Counted from the stretch's first letter, positions 1-5,784 are shown. The stretch: DNA of 8,492 bases from Actinomycetes bacterium (GCA_021800645.1 JAJYYT010000079.1:1-8492), one strand, 5' to 3'. Notes: generated from the letters alone by a model not told the origin. Translations and numbers: made by a program.

Positions 1-841
1 CCTCCATGCGGATGTACGCCCACTTGCGGTCGGCGAGCCATGGCACGTGGTCGGAGGGGCCGATGTGCACGTCGTCGGCGGGAAGCACGGTGTGCTCGAT
101 CTGGCTCGTCACGGCCTGGGTCTTCGAGACCTTCTTCGACTCGAGGCGGTCGCGCTCGAGCATGTTGCGGAAGTCCATGTTGCCGCCGACGTTGAGCTGG
201 TACGTCCGGTCGAGCGCCAGGCCGCGGTCTTCGAAGAGCCGGGTGAGGACGCGGTGGACGATCGTTGAGCCCACCTGGCTCTTGATGTCGTCGCCCACGA
301 TCGGGATGCCCGCCTCGGCGAACCGGCGAGCCCACGCGGGGTCGGACGCGATGAAGACGGGGATCGCGTTGACGAAGGCCACCTTCGCGTCGATGCACGC
401 CTGGGCGTAGTGGCGCTGGGCCTCCTCGGACCCCACCGGCAGATAGGAGACCAGCACGTCGGCCCCGGCATCGCGCAGGGCAGACGCGACGTCGACGGGC
501 GCCCTGGGGGACTCCTCTACGACGTCGCGGTAGTAGCGCCCCAGGCCGTCGAGGGTCGGGCCCCGCTGGACGATCACCCCGAGGTCGCCGACCTCTTCGA
601 ACCGGATCGTGTTGTTCATCCCGGCGAAGATCGCCTTGCCCAAATCGGCTCCTACCTTCGACGCGTCGACGTCGAAGGCGGCCACCGGCACGAGATCGCG
701 CACGTGGTACCCCCCGAGCACGACGTGCATAAGCCCGGGGACGACGTCGTGCTCACGTGCGTCCCGGTAGTACGAGATGCCCTGCACGAGCGAGCTGGCG
801 CAGTTCCCGACGCCGGCGATGGCGACTCTGATGCTGCTCAT
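1..841 (-). CDS. ino1: Inositol-3-phosphate synthase (3'-truncated by window edge)
   Basis: Myo-inositol-1-phosphate synthase converts glucose 6-phosphate to 1D-myo-inositol 3-phosphate with NAD as internal redox cofactor. In actinobacteria the product feeds phosphatidylinositol and mycothiol synthesis. Reading the minus strand from ATG 841 gives 280 residues with no stop before the edge; actinobacterial homologues are about 360-370 residues, so roughly the last fifth is missing. Visible motifs are the NAD-binding GVGNCASS at residues 10-17, [11 protein letters not shown] near 170, [10 protein letters not shown] at 182-191, NVGGNMDF at 217-224 and ESKKVSKT at 234-241, all typical of the actinobacterial form. 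The start is supported by an AAGGAGA ribosome site (plus positions 848-854) six bases upstream. It lies directly downstream of padR on the same strand, separated by 92 bp of repeats. Identification rests on recalled similarity to M. tuberculosis Ino1. Confidence 0.96.
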   Translation of the reverse strand, partial: MSSIRVAIAGVGNCASSLVQGISYYRDAREHDVVPGLMHVVLGGYHVRDLVPVAAFDVDASKVGADLGKAIFAGMNNTIRFEEVGDLGVIVQRGPTLDGLGRYYRDVVEESPRAPVDVASALRDAGADVLVSYLPVGSEEAQRHYAQACIDAKVAFVNAIPVFIASDPAWARRFAEAGIPIVGDDIKSQVGSTIVHRVLTRLFEDRGLALDRTYQLNVGGNMDFRNMLERDRLESKKVSKTQAVTSQIEHTVLPADDVHIGPSDHVPWLADRKWAYIRME

Positions 842-857
842 GGGTCGTCTCCTTGTG

Positions 858-919
858 TGTCGCAGTCCCTTCGGGGCTTGTGTGTCGCGGCCCTTCGGGG
901 GTGTCGCGGCCCTTCGGGG
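858..919. repeat. Three tandem 18-19 bp repeats in the ino1 leader
   Basis: Three copies of a unit lie in the padR-ino1 gap: 858-876, 883-900 and 902-919. The last two are identical 18-mers (TGTCGCGGCCCTTCGGGG); the first differs by an AGT for GG change and is one base longer. Each carries CCC-TTCG-GGG, a UUCG tetraloop hairpin if read from the plus strand and a GGG-closing CGAA loop in the ino1-sense transcript. The array ends just before the ino1 ribosome site. Role unknown; it could affect mRNA stability or attenuation, or be a neutral slippage expansion. Confidence 0.8.
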
Positions 920-933
920 CTTGGGCGAAGCGG

Positions 934-1566
934 TCACCCGGCGGCCCGCCCAGGGGCGTGGCCGGCGGTCTGCTCCTCCGCCTCGACGAGGTAGTCGAGC
1001 CAACGGATGTCGTTCTTGAGGGCGTCCGCCGTGTGCTCCACGACGGAGCGCGCGTAGACGTCGAGGGGGCGGCCTCTGCCTGCCGCCTGCACCTCTTCGA
1101 GACGCTCTGCGAGCTGGGCCCTTCGCCGCTGGAGCAGGGTCAGGCGGGCAGGGGAGGGCAGGTGCCGAGCGAAGGTGAGACGGAGCCCGAAGCTGCGCGG
1201 GTCGTCGACCGGTCCGGATCCGGCGAGAAGGTCCCCGAAGAGCGCCCGGCCGCTCTGGGTGATGCGGTACACCTTGCGCGCTCGCCTTCCCCTCGGACGT
1301 CGCGTCGTGCGGCGCTGGGCGCGCAGGACCGCGAGCTCCCCGCTCAGCGACCCCGTCGGCGGTACGGGCTCGAAGGGTTCCCCCGCGGGCGGGGCCTCGG
1401 TCGCCTCGACCGCGCCTGCGGCCTCGAGACGTGCGAGGGCGGGGTACAGCGAGCCAAACGACACATTGGCGAGGAGCCCGAGCCCCTCGCGCAGCTGCCG
1501 GCGGATCTCGTAGCCGTGCAGGTCGCCGCGCTCCTCCAAGAGCCCCAGGATCGCGAGGTCCAACAT
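934..1566 (-). CDS. PadR-family transcriptional regulator
   Basis: A 210-residue winged-helix regulator beginning [21 protein letters not shown], the signature PadR N-terminus. The helix-turn-helix runs over about residues 1-55, with [15 protein letters not shown] at 37-51 as recognition-helix region, and the second strand of the wing (KVYRITQSG) comes near residue 97. Between them is an unusually long Arg/Pro-rich wing insert of about 40 residues. The C-terminal half is the helical dimerisation region found in PadR proteins of this locus, ending near [15 protein letters not shown] 1575 is also in frame, but ATG 1566 matches the family start and sits seven bases after a perfect TATAAT, implying a leaderless mRNA. 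It probably represses its own promoter through the palindrome at 1576-1592 and may affect co-oriented ino1. The inducer is unknown. Confidence 0.9.
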   Translation of the reverse strand: MLDLAILGLLEERGDLHGYEIRRQLREGLGLLANVSFGSLYPALARLEAAGAVEATEAPPAGEPFEPVPPTGSLSGELAVLRAQRRTTRRPRGRRARKVYRITQSGRALFGDLLAGSGPVDDPRSFGLRLTFARHLPSPARLTLLQRRRAQLAERLEEVQAAGRGRPLDVYARSVVEHTADALKNDIRWLDYLVEAEEQTAGHAPGRAAG

Positions 1567-1573
1567 GCCGGGC

Positions 1574-1592
1574 ATTATATCGAGGCGATATA
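1574..1592 (-). promoter_or_regulatory. padR promoter and PadR-like operator
   Basis: A perfect inverted repeat TATATCG-AGG-CGATATA occupies 1576-1592. On the minus strand a consensus -10 box TATAAT spans 1579-1574, sharing four bases with the palindrome. With standard spacing transcription would begin at about 1567-1566, at the ATG of padR. AT-rich dyads of this shape over their own promoter are typical of autoregulating PadR proteins. No clear -35 box is seen. Binding by this PadR is inferred, not shown. Confidence 0.75.
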
Positions 1593-1646
1593 GCGAGCCG
1601 CGCCGTGCACGACCGGTGGTCCGGCCAGGCCGGCGCGGGTCGGCGG

Positions 1647-1652
1647 TAGCCT
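1647..1652 (+). promoter_or_regulatory. -10 box for the rightward unit (uORF/DUF5318)
   Basis: TAGCCT preceded by GG, of the TANNNT class common in actinobacteria. Six bases follow before GTG at 1659, which puts the predicted start of transcription on or next to that GTG. The same TAGCCT-N6-GTG arrangement occurs at the DoxX-like gene at 8466-8452. No convincing -35 element. Confidence 0.4.
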
Positions 1653-1658
1653 CTCGCA

Positions 1659-1859
1659 GTGGTGCGTCCCAAAAGCCGGATCAGACCAGCGGGCGCGAGT
1701 AGCAGCGCGCCGTGCGCCGTGCTCCCCGGCACGAGCCCCTGGCCCGTCGCCGGGAAGCTCTGGGACGTGCCAGGGGCGCGCGGATTGCGCGGCATGGTGG
1801 AAGAGCGCATGCGTGCAAGACCGGCACGTGCACGCCGCAAGGGGGACGGGGAGCCGTGA
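1659..1859 (+). CDS. Possible 66-aa leaderless upstream ORF
   Basis: I do not recognise this ORF. It starts with GTG at the predicted +1 of the TAGCCT promoter and encodes 66 residues rich in Arg, Pro and Ala, with no clear domain, signal peptide or membrane segment. Its stop TGA at 1857-1859 overlaps the GTG start of the DUF5318 gene in a GTGA arrangement, the usual sign of translational coupling. G+C at third codon positions is about 79 percent by hand count. It could be a leader ORF that sets translation of the DUF5318 gene, or a chance open frame in GC-rich DNA. Confidence 0.3.
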   Translation: MVRPKSRIRPAGASSSAPCAVLPGTSPWPVAGKLWDVPGARGLRGMVEERMRARPARARRKGDGEP

Positions 1860-2290
1860 CGTTCCGCTCCGGCCCCGGCGCTCCCCGGCGTGTGGAGGAG
1901 GCCCCGAGCGAGGCCCGCGTGGAGTACCGCCTGGTCCGCGACGCTCTCGTCAGGGACGTCCGACGGGGCAGGATCCTCCAAGACGACGTCTGCGACGCCC
2001 ATCCCGAGCTGCTGCGGGCAGCGCGCAATGTCGGCCGGCCCCTCGGCGACGACTGCCCGATCTGCAGCGACGAGCGCACGGTGCAGGTGACCTACGTGTT
2101 CGGTGCGGGGCTGCCGCCTGGCGGGAGATGCCCGGGCACGGTGGGGGAGCTCGATCGGCTCCGTCGGCGCAGCGAGCCCGTGGTCTGCTACGACGTCGAG
2201 GTGTGCCCTGCCTGCGCGTGGCACCACCTCGTGCGCAGGTACCCCGCCGGTGGTCGTCGGGCCGGCGCCGGGGGGAACGACCGGCGCTAA
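1856..2290 (+). CDS. DUF5318 zinc-ribbon protein (Rv0049-like)
   Basis: A 144-residue protein matching the actinobacterial DUF5318 family, whose M. tuberculosis member Rv0049 lies at the same locus. Shared landmarks are [10 protein letters not shown] at 22-31, [13 protein letters not shown] at 45-57, and two cysteine pairs, CPIC (67-70) and CPAC (117-120) followed by AWHHLVRRY. The cysteine pairs suggest a single structural zinc ribbon. No signal peptide or membrane helix is visible, so it is probably cytoplasmic. GTG 1856 is chosen because it has a GGGGAG ribosome site just upstream and gives the family's usual length of about 140 residues; extending to ATG 1712 only adds an Arg-rich, uncharacteristic segment. 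The function is unknown. Candidate roles would be nucleic-acid or protein binding near ribosome and replication genes, but nothing in the sequence decides this. Confidence 0.85.
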   Translation: MTFRSGPGAPRRVEEAPSEARVEYRLVRDALVRDVRRGRILQDDVCDAHPELLRAARNVGRPLGDDCPICSDERTVQVTYVFGAGLPPGGRCPGTVGELDRLRRRSEPVVCYDVEVCPACAWHHLVRRYPAGGRRAGAGGNDRR

Positions 2291-2321
2291 GCGGCAAATC
2301 GGAGCACGGCGATAGGGTTGG

Positions 2322-2358
2322 AGCCGGCAGGGCTGCACACTGGCGGCACTTGCCGGCT
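2322..2358 (+). terminator. Hairpin after the DUF5318 gene (terminator or panB leader)
   Basis: AGCCGGCA (2322-2329) and TGCCGGCT (2351-2358) form a perfect 8-bp stem with a 21-nt loop, 31 bases after the DUF5318 stop. No T-run follows. It may end the DUF5318 transcript or be a structure in a panB leader; a weak -10 candidate TAGGGT lies at 2313-2318. Confidence 0.35.
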
Positions 2359-2402
2359 GACCCAGCACGAAGGTCTTCGATCCGGTCGGCCAGCCAACCC
2401 GT

Positions 2403-2446
2403 CCACGATCAACCGTCGATCAAACGTCGATCAAACGTCGATCGAA
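2403..2446. repeat. 11-bp direct repeats upstream of panB
   Basis: Four consecutive 11-bp units: 2403-2413 (degenerate, 8 of 11), 2414-2424 and 2425-2435 (identical, CGTCGATCAAA), and 2436-2446 (one change). A broken fifth unit follows. The period is close to one DNA helical turn, so the copies face the same side of the helix. The array ends nine bases before the panB ribosome site. A multi-site operator is one reading; replication slippage is another. Confidence 0.75.
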
Positions 2447-2465
2447 CATCTAGCAAGGAGGGCAT

Positions 2466-3362
2466 GTGCAAGACAGCCCTACCGCCGTCCGCCCGGTGCC
2501 GCCAAGAGCGCCGGTCACCGTTCCCATGCTGAGGGCGCGCAAGCGGCGCGCCGGTGCCGAGCCCGTCGTGATGCTCACCGCGTACGACGAGCCGGGAGCA
2601 CGGATCGCCGACGCAGGCGGCGTCGACGCGATCCTCGTGGGCGACTCCGTCGCCAACAACGTCCTTGGCTTCGCCGACACCCTGCACGTCACGGTCGACG
2701 ACATGGTGCGCCACGTCGCCGCGGTCGCGCGCGCGCGGCCGTCCGCTCTCGTGCTCGGCGACATGCCCTGGATGAGCTACCACCTGTCGGTTCACGACGC
2801 GGTCGCCAATGCGGCGTCGCTCGTGCGGGCCGGCGCGGGTGCCGTGAAGCTCGAAGGCGGGCTGCCGAGGGTCCCGGTCGTCGAGGCGGTCGTTCGTGCC
2901 GAGATCCCGGTCATGGGCCACCTCGGGCTCACCCCCCAGTCCGTCCTGCCGATGGGTGGGTACCGCGTCCAGGCACGTGACACCGACGGCGCACGTGCAC
3001 TGCTCGAGGCGGCCCGAGCACTCGTGGACGCCGGCTGCTTCGCGTTGGTGCTCGAAGGAGTGCCTGGCGTCGTGGCAGCCCGCGTCACCGAGGAGGTCGA
3101 GGTCCCGACGATCGGGATCGGCGCCGGGCCACACTGTGACGGCCAGGTGCTCGTCTTCCACGACCTCCTCGGCCTCGGCTCGGGACCGGTGCCGAAGTTC
3201 GTGCGCCAGTACGCCCACCTGGCGGACGCGGCGACTGCCGCGGTGGCGGCGTTCGCGTCGGACGTGCGCACCGGGGCGTTCCCCGGCGACGCGGAGAGCT
3301 ACCACGGCTCCGAGGAGCTGGACCGGGAGCTGCGCGTTGGCGAGGTCCAGGTCGAGGTCTAG
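2466..3362 (+). CDS. panB: 3-methyl-2-oxobutanoate hydroxymethyltransferase
   Basis: PanB transfers a hydroxymethyl group from 5,10-methylenetetrahydrofolate to 2-oxoisovalerate, giving ketopantoate, the first committed step to pantothenate and coenzyme A. The 298-residue protein is a complete (beta/alpha)8 barrel with the expected residues: metal ligands Asp60 (VGDS), Asp99 (LGDMPWMSY) and Glu130 (VKLEGG, with Lys128), the signature GHLGLTPQSV at 151-160, and general base Glu197 (LVLEGVP), followed by GIGAG. It aligns with E. coli PanB with a 15-16 residue offset. GTG 2466 is preferred because AAGGAGGG lies at 2455-2462, although spacing is short; ATG 2526 (residue 21) would also give a full barrel. 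No panC, panD or panE is nearby. Its place between DUF5318 and rpsF differs from the mycobacterial order. A hairpin follows it. Confidence 0.96.
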   Translation: MQDSPTAVRPVPPRAPVTVPMLRARKRRAGAEPVVMLTAYDEPGARIADAGGVDAILVGDSVANNVLGFADTLHVTVDDMVRHVAAVARARPSALVLGDMPWMSYHLSVHDAVANAASLVRAGAGAVKLEGGLPRVPVVEAVVRAEIPVMGHLGLTPQSVLPMGGYRVQARDTDGARALLEAARALVDAGCFALVLEGVPGVVAARVTEEVEVPTIGIGAGPHCDGQVLVFHDLLGLGSGPVPKFVRQYAHLADAATAAVAAFASDVRTGAFPGDAESYHGSEELDRELRVGEVQVEV

Positions 3363-3404
3363 GGCCGGCGAGCCACGAGAAGAGCACTGGCAGAGCGGAC
3401 GGCA

Positions 3405-3431
3405 GGCGCCCGGTGCCGGTGCTCGGGCGCC
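3405..3431 (+). terminator. GC-rich hairpin downstream of panB
   Basis: GGCGCCCG (3405-3412) and CGGGCGCC (3424-3431) form a perfect 8-bp stem with an 11-nt loop, 42 bases after the panB stop. There is no T-run. U-poor hairpins of this kind are common candidates for transcription ends in high-GC actinobacteria; its position between panB and the rpsF promoter region fits that. Confidence 0.45.
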
Positions 3432-3493
3432 ACCAAACCGGTCGGCACCCCAGGGGCGGGCGGGCGGCGGCCACCCTTGCCGGCGTGCTCGGC

Positions 3494-3499
3494 TACGCT
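3494..3499 (+). promoter_or_regulatory. Candidate -10 box for the rpsF operon
   Basis: TACGCT within CGGCTACGCTG, like the TACGCT upstream of the gene at 7349. It would start transcription near 3506 and give a leader of about 108 bases containing the structure at 3557-3596. A TTGCCG lies at 3477-3482, but only 11 bases away, too close for a normal -35. Tentative. Confidence 0.35.
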
Positions 3500-3556
3500 G
3501 TCTGCGGCCTCGAGCCGGCGCAGCGCCGCCCCGGGGCGACGACAGACGACCCTGCC

Positions 3557-3596
3557 CCGGACAACCGGGGCCCGGGTGCGTGCGCACCCGGTCCGG
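3557..3596 (+). promoter_or_regulatory. Probable S6:S18-binding mRNA leader of rpsF
   Basis: The leader folds into an outer stem CCGGAC/GTCCGG (3557-3562 with 3591-3596), a 10-nt bulge on the 5' side containing CCG (3563-3572), an inner 7-bp stem (3573-3579 with 3584-3590) and a GTGC loop. A bulged hairpin with a conserved CCG before rpsF is the described architecture of the autoregulatory leader recognised by the S6:S18 complex, which mimics their 16S rRNA site. The 3' strand of the outer stem merges with the purine-rich ribosome site (3595-3607), so folding could mask it. The fold was done by hand. Confidence 0.65.
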
Positions 3597-3613
3597 AGGG
3601 AGGTGAGCCGCAG

Positions 3614-4144
3614 ATGCGGCCGTACGAAGTCATGGTGATCTTCGACGTCGGCGTCGAGCCGCCGGCGATCCAGGCGGTCATCGACCGCCTTCTCGAGGCC
3701 ATCCGCGCCAACGACGGAGTGACCGGTCACGTGGACCGGTGGGGGCGCCGTCCTTTCGCCTACGAGGTGAAGCACCGTCGGGAGGGGTACTACGTGCTGG
3801 TCGAGCTCACCGGGGAGCCCCGCACGGTGGCCGAGATCGACCGTCTGCTGGCCCTTTCCGACGAAGTCCTGCGCTTCAAGGTGATCCGGATCCCCGACAA
3901 GGTCGCCGCCCGCCTCGCGTCCGGCGTGGCCAGCCACGCTCGTCCCGGCCCCCGCGGCGTGCCGACGCGTGGGCAGAGCGGCCGAGGTCCCCGGACGGAG
4001 CCCGCACGAGCCGTCGAGGGAGAGCGCGCACGTGCCGGCGAGGACGAACCGCACGGCGCCGCAGGCCGGCGCACCGGCCCGGCGCCGGCGTCCGAGGAGG
4101 GGGAGCTGACGGAGACCGGGGCGACGGCGCCAGCGGCGGGCTGA
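3614..4144 (+). CDS. rpsF: 30S ribosomal protein S6 with C-terminal extension
   Basis: S6 binds 16S rRNA on the platform of the small subunit as a partner of S18. Residues 1-96 form the usual ferredoxin-like domain: MRPYEVMVIFD start, GHVDRWGRRPFAYEVKHRREGYYVLVEL at 38-65 (two strands), and VLRFKVIRIPDK at 85-96. A further 80 residues follow, rich in Ala, Arg, Gly, Pro and Glu and probably disordered; typical S6 is about 95-130 residues. The tail reads in the same frame to its stop with no sign of frameshift. ATG 3614 is fixed by the conserved N-terminus and by AGGTGAG seven bases upstream, although the frame stays open further back. It opens the rpsF-ssb-rpsR-rplI operon and has a probable S6:S18 leader. 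Confidence 0.95.
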   Translation: MRPYEVMVIFDVGVEPPAIQAVIDRLLEAIRANDGVTGHVDRWGRRPFAYEVKHRREGYYVLVELTGEPRTVAEIDRLLALSDEVLRFKVIRIPDKVAARLASGVASHARPGPRGVPTRGQSGRGPRTEPARAVEGERARAGEDEPHGAAGRRTGPAPASEEGELTETGATAPAAG

Positions 4145-4192
4145 CCTCGACGCACACGACCACGCGACGCAGAGCAACGAGAAGGAGAGAGG

Positions 4193-4651
4193 ATGCCCGA
4201 CAACAGCGTGACGCTCGTCGGCAACGTGACGAGAGACCCCGAGCTGCGCTTCACCAACACCGGTCAGCCCACCGCGACGTTCGGGCTGGCGGTGAACCGG
4301 CGCTGGCAGAACCGCCAGACCCAGGAGTGGGAGGAGCAGACCAGCTTCTTCGACATCGTGTGCTGGCGTGAGATGGCGGAGAACGTGAGCGAGAGCCTCA
4401 CCCGCGGCGCGCGGGTGGTGGTCTGCGGCCGCCTCGAGCAGCGCAGCTGGGAAACGCCGGAAGGAGACCGTCGGTCGAAGGTGGAGGTCGTCGCGGACGA
4501 GGTCGGTCCGTCCCTGCGGTGGGCGACCGCCCAGGTGACGAAGAACGAACGACGCGGACCGTCCGAAAACTCCCGCGGTGCCGCGCGCCCGACGCCGCCC
4601 CAGCGCCAGGGAGACGCGGCGGGATTCGGTTACGACGAGGAGCCCTTCTGA
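4193..4651 (+). CDS. ssb: Single-stranded DNA-binding protein
   Basis: SSB coats single-stranded DNA at replication forks and recruits replication and repair enzymes. The 152-residue protein has an OB fold over about residues 1-108, with [13 protein letters not shown] at 8-20, the aromatic-containing NRRWQ and [15 protein letters not shown], and the strand [17 protein letters not shown] short, charged linker follows, ending in the acidic tip DEEPF that binds partner proteins. The linker is short compared with the Gly-rich tails of many actinobacterial SSBs. An AAGGAGAG ribosome site precedes ATG 4193 by a few bases. It lies 48 bases after rpsF and its stop overlaps the rpsR start by one base (TGATG), so SSB and S18 are probably translationally coupled. 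Confidence 0.96.
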   Translation: MPDNSVTLVGNVTRDPELRFTNTGQPTATFGLAVNRRWQNRQTQEWEEQTSFFDIVCWREMAENVSESLTRGARVVVCGRLEQRSWETPEGDRRSKVEVVADEVGPSLRWATAQVTKNERRGPSENSRGAARPTPPQRQGDAAGFGYDEEPF

Positions 4652-5151
4652 TGGCGCGCAGCAATTACCGTGGCGGCACTTCCCGCCGCTCCCCCAAGGA
4701 CCTCAACCGCAGGATCAAGAAGAAGCCGTGCGCCCTGTGCCGCGACGGCGTCGACTGGGTGGACTACAAGGACGTCCCGCTGCTCAGGAAGTACATGAGC
4801 GACCGGGGGAAGATCCGCTCCCGGCGAGTGACCGGCAACTGCGCCCAGCATCAGCGCGACATCGCGGAGGCCATCAAGAACGCGCGCGAGCTCGTCTTGC
4901 TCCCATACACCCAGCGCACCGTCACCGAGCGCCCGGGGGCCCGGGCCGGGCGCGGCGAGCGGGGTCCGGGGGGGCGAGACGATCGCGGCCGCGACGAGCG
5001 GGGCGCCGGTTTGCCGGCGACCGTCCGTGCCGACGCAGAGCCCGATGAGCCGGCAGTGGCGGTCACAGAGGCCGAGGAGCTCGGCGACGAGCTGAGGTCC
5101 GGGCCAGGAGCCGACCGTGCCGGGACAGCCGTCGACGGGAGCGGACGATGA
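4651..5151 (+). CDS. rpsR: 30S ribosomal protein S18 (zinc-binding type) with C-terminal extension
   Basis: S18 sits beside S6 on the 30S platform. Residues 1-91 form the normal domain, including [18 protein letters not shown] at 38-55, [12 protein letters not shown] at 58-69 and the closing LLPYTQR. Cys27, Cys30 (CALC), Cys64 and His67 (CAQH) make a zinc site, so this is the metal-containing form; actinobacteria often also hold a zinc-free paralogue made in zinc starvation. The protein continues for about 75 more residues: an Arg/Gly-rich stretch at 93-115, then an acidic one. Ordinary S18 is 75-90 residues. The start overlaps the ssb stop (TGATG) and the end overlaps the rplI start (ATGA), so the tail is held in a compact operon. 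Its function is unknown. Confidence 0.95.
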   Translation: MARSNYRGGTSRRSPKDLNRRIKKKPCALCRDGVDWVDYKDVPLLRKYMSDRGKIRSRRVTGNCAQHQRDIAEAIKNARELVLLPYTQRTVTERPGARAGRGERGPGGRDDRGRDERGAGLPATVRADAEPDEPAVAVTEAEELGDELRSGPGADRAGTAVDGSGR

Positions 5152-5600
5152 CGAAGGTCCTTCTCCGCCGCGATGTCGAGGGGATCGGGCGGCGCGGCGA
5201 CATCGTCGACGTCTCAGACGGCTACGCGCGCAACTTCCTCATCCCCGGGGGGCTCGGCCTCGCCGCGACGAAGGGCATCCAGGCACAGGCCACTTCGATG
5301 CGCCGAGCCCGCGACCTGCGCGACGCCAGCGACCGACAGGCGGCCGAGGCCAAGGCGAGGGTCCTCGCCGGCGCGACGCTGCGGATCGCGGCGAGAGCCG
5401 GCGCGACGGGCAGGCTCTTCGGCTCGGTCGGCGTGGTCGAGATCGCAGACGCCGCTCGCGAACAGAAGGGCGTCGAAGTCGACCGCCACGCCTTCTCCCT
5501 GGAGGAGCCCATCAAGGCGACCGGGACTTACGAGGTCCCCGTGCGCCTGTTCGGCGACATCGCGACCGCCGTCATGGTGGAGGTCGTCCCCGCCGGCTGA
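5148..5600 (+). CDS. rplI: 50S ribosomal protein L9
   Basis: L9 binds 23S rRNA near the L1 stalk and helps keep reading frame. The 150-residue length is normal. The N-terminal rRNA-binding domain shows the signature [25 protein letters not shown] at residues 9-33 with [10 protein letters not shown] before it; a connecting helix runs through about 43-75, and the C-terminal domain contains [15 protein letters not shown]. It begins inside the rpsR stop codon (ATGA, 4-base overlap) with GGGAG about eight bases upstream, so it is probably coupled to rpsR. It appears to be the last gene of the operon; a hairpin straddles its stop codon and a 225-bp gap separates it from dnaB. Confidence 0.96.
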   Translation: MTKVLLRRDVEGIGRRGDIVDVSDGYARNFLIPGGLGLAATKGIQAQATSMRRARDLRDASDRQAAEAKARVLAGATLRIAARAGATGRLFGSVGVVEIADAAREQKGVEVDRHAFSLEEPIKATGTYEVPVRLFGDIATAVMVEVVPAG

Positions 5601-5626
5601 CCCCCTGACGTGCCGGGGGCGCCGGC
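5592..5626 (+). terminator. Two-tier hairpin across the rplI stop codon
   Basis: GCCGGC (5592-5597) pairs with GCCGGC (5621-5626), and inside it CCCCC (5601-5605) pairs with GGGGG (5615-5619) around a 9-nt loop. The rplI stop TGA lies in the internal loop. TCCTTCC follows, a weak pyrimidine tract rather than a true T-run. It is a plausible end or attenuation point of the rpsF operon. Confidence 0.4.
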
Positions 5627-5703
5627 TCCTTCCACACCGGCTCCCCGCGCGCAGTCACAGCCGTCTTGCACGATTGCGGAGTGTTCGCGTTCCGCTCCGC
5701 CAC

Positions 5704-5754
5704 CCACAGGGCCCCCTGCGTTGTCCACAGGGCTGTTCACAGGGTTGTCCAGGG
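5704..5754 (+). promoter_or_regulatory. DnaA-box cluster upstream of dnaB
   Basis: TTGTCCACA at 5721-5729 is the high-GC actinobacterial DnaA box (8 of 9 to TTATCCACA). Close relatives in the same orientation are CTGTTCACA at 5733-5741 and TTGTCCAGG at 5745-5753, both 7 of 9, with box starts 12 bases apart, near the helical repeat. CCACAGGG at 5704-5711 shares the 3' half. There is no AT-rich unwinding stretch, so regulation of dnaB by DnaA, or titration of DnaA, fits better than an origin. Confidence 0.6.
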
Positions 5755-5762
5755 AGAAATGG

Positions 5763-5784
5763 TCCGAAATCCCCAGGTTTCGGG
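5763..5784 (+). promoter_or_regulatory. Stable hairpin in the dnaB leader
   Basis: CCGAAATC (5764-5771) and GGTTTCGG (5776-5783) pair over eight positions with one U-G wobble around a CCCA loop; another wobble closes it outside. It sits just after the DnaA boxes and 41 bases before the dnaB ATG. No T-run follows. It could be a terminator-like barrier or a leader structure. Confidence 0.45.

Noticed and set aside
6..994. Plus-strand frames over the first kilobase
   Set aside because: They are antisense to ino1, whose true frame was missed as an open frame only because its stop is outside the window.
2313..2318. TAGGGT as a panB -10 box
   Set aside because: Fits TANNNT, but there is no -35 element and the predicted start falls inside the 2322-2358 hairpin; too weak to list as a feature.
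2403..2446. CRISPR-like array
   Set aside because: Units are 11 bp, directly abutting, with no spacers and no cas genes.
2409..3587. Long minus-strand open frame of 392 codons
   Set aside because: It is antisense to panB, which has all catalytic residues; the minus-strand product is low-complexity and typical of GC-rich antisense frames.
3359..4177. Minus-strand open frame over the panB-rpsF gap and rpsF
   Set aside because: It overlaps rpsF fully and shows no recognisable domain, ribosome site or promoter.
5676..5695. GCGGA/TCCGC short dyad with TGTTCGCG inside, LexA-like
   Set aside because: Only five paired bases with a 10-nt loop, and it does not match a full SOS box.
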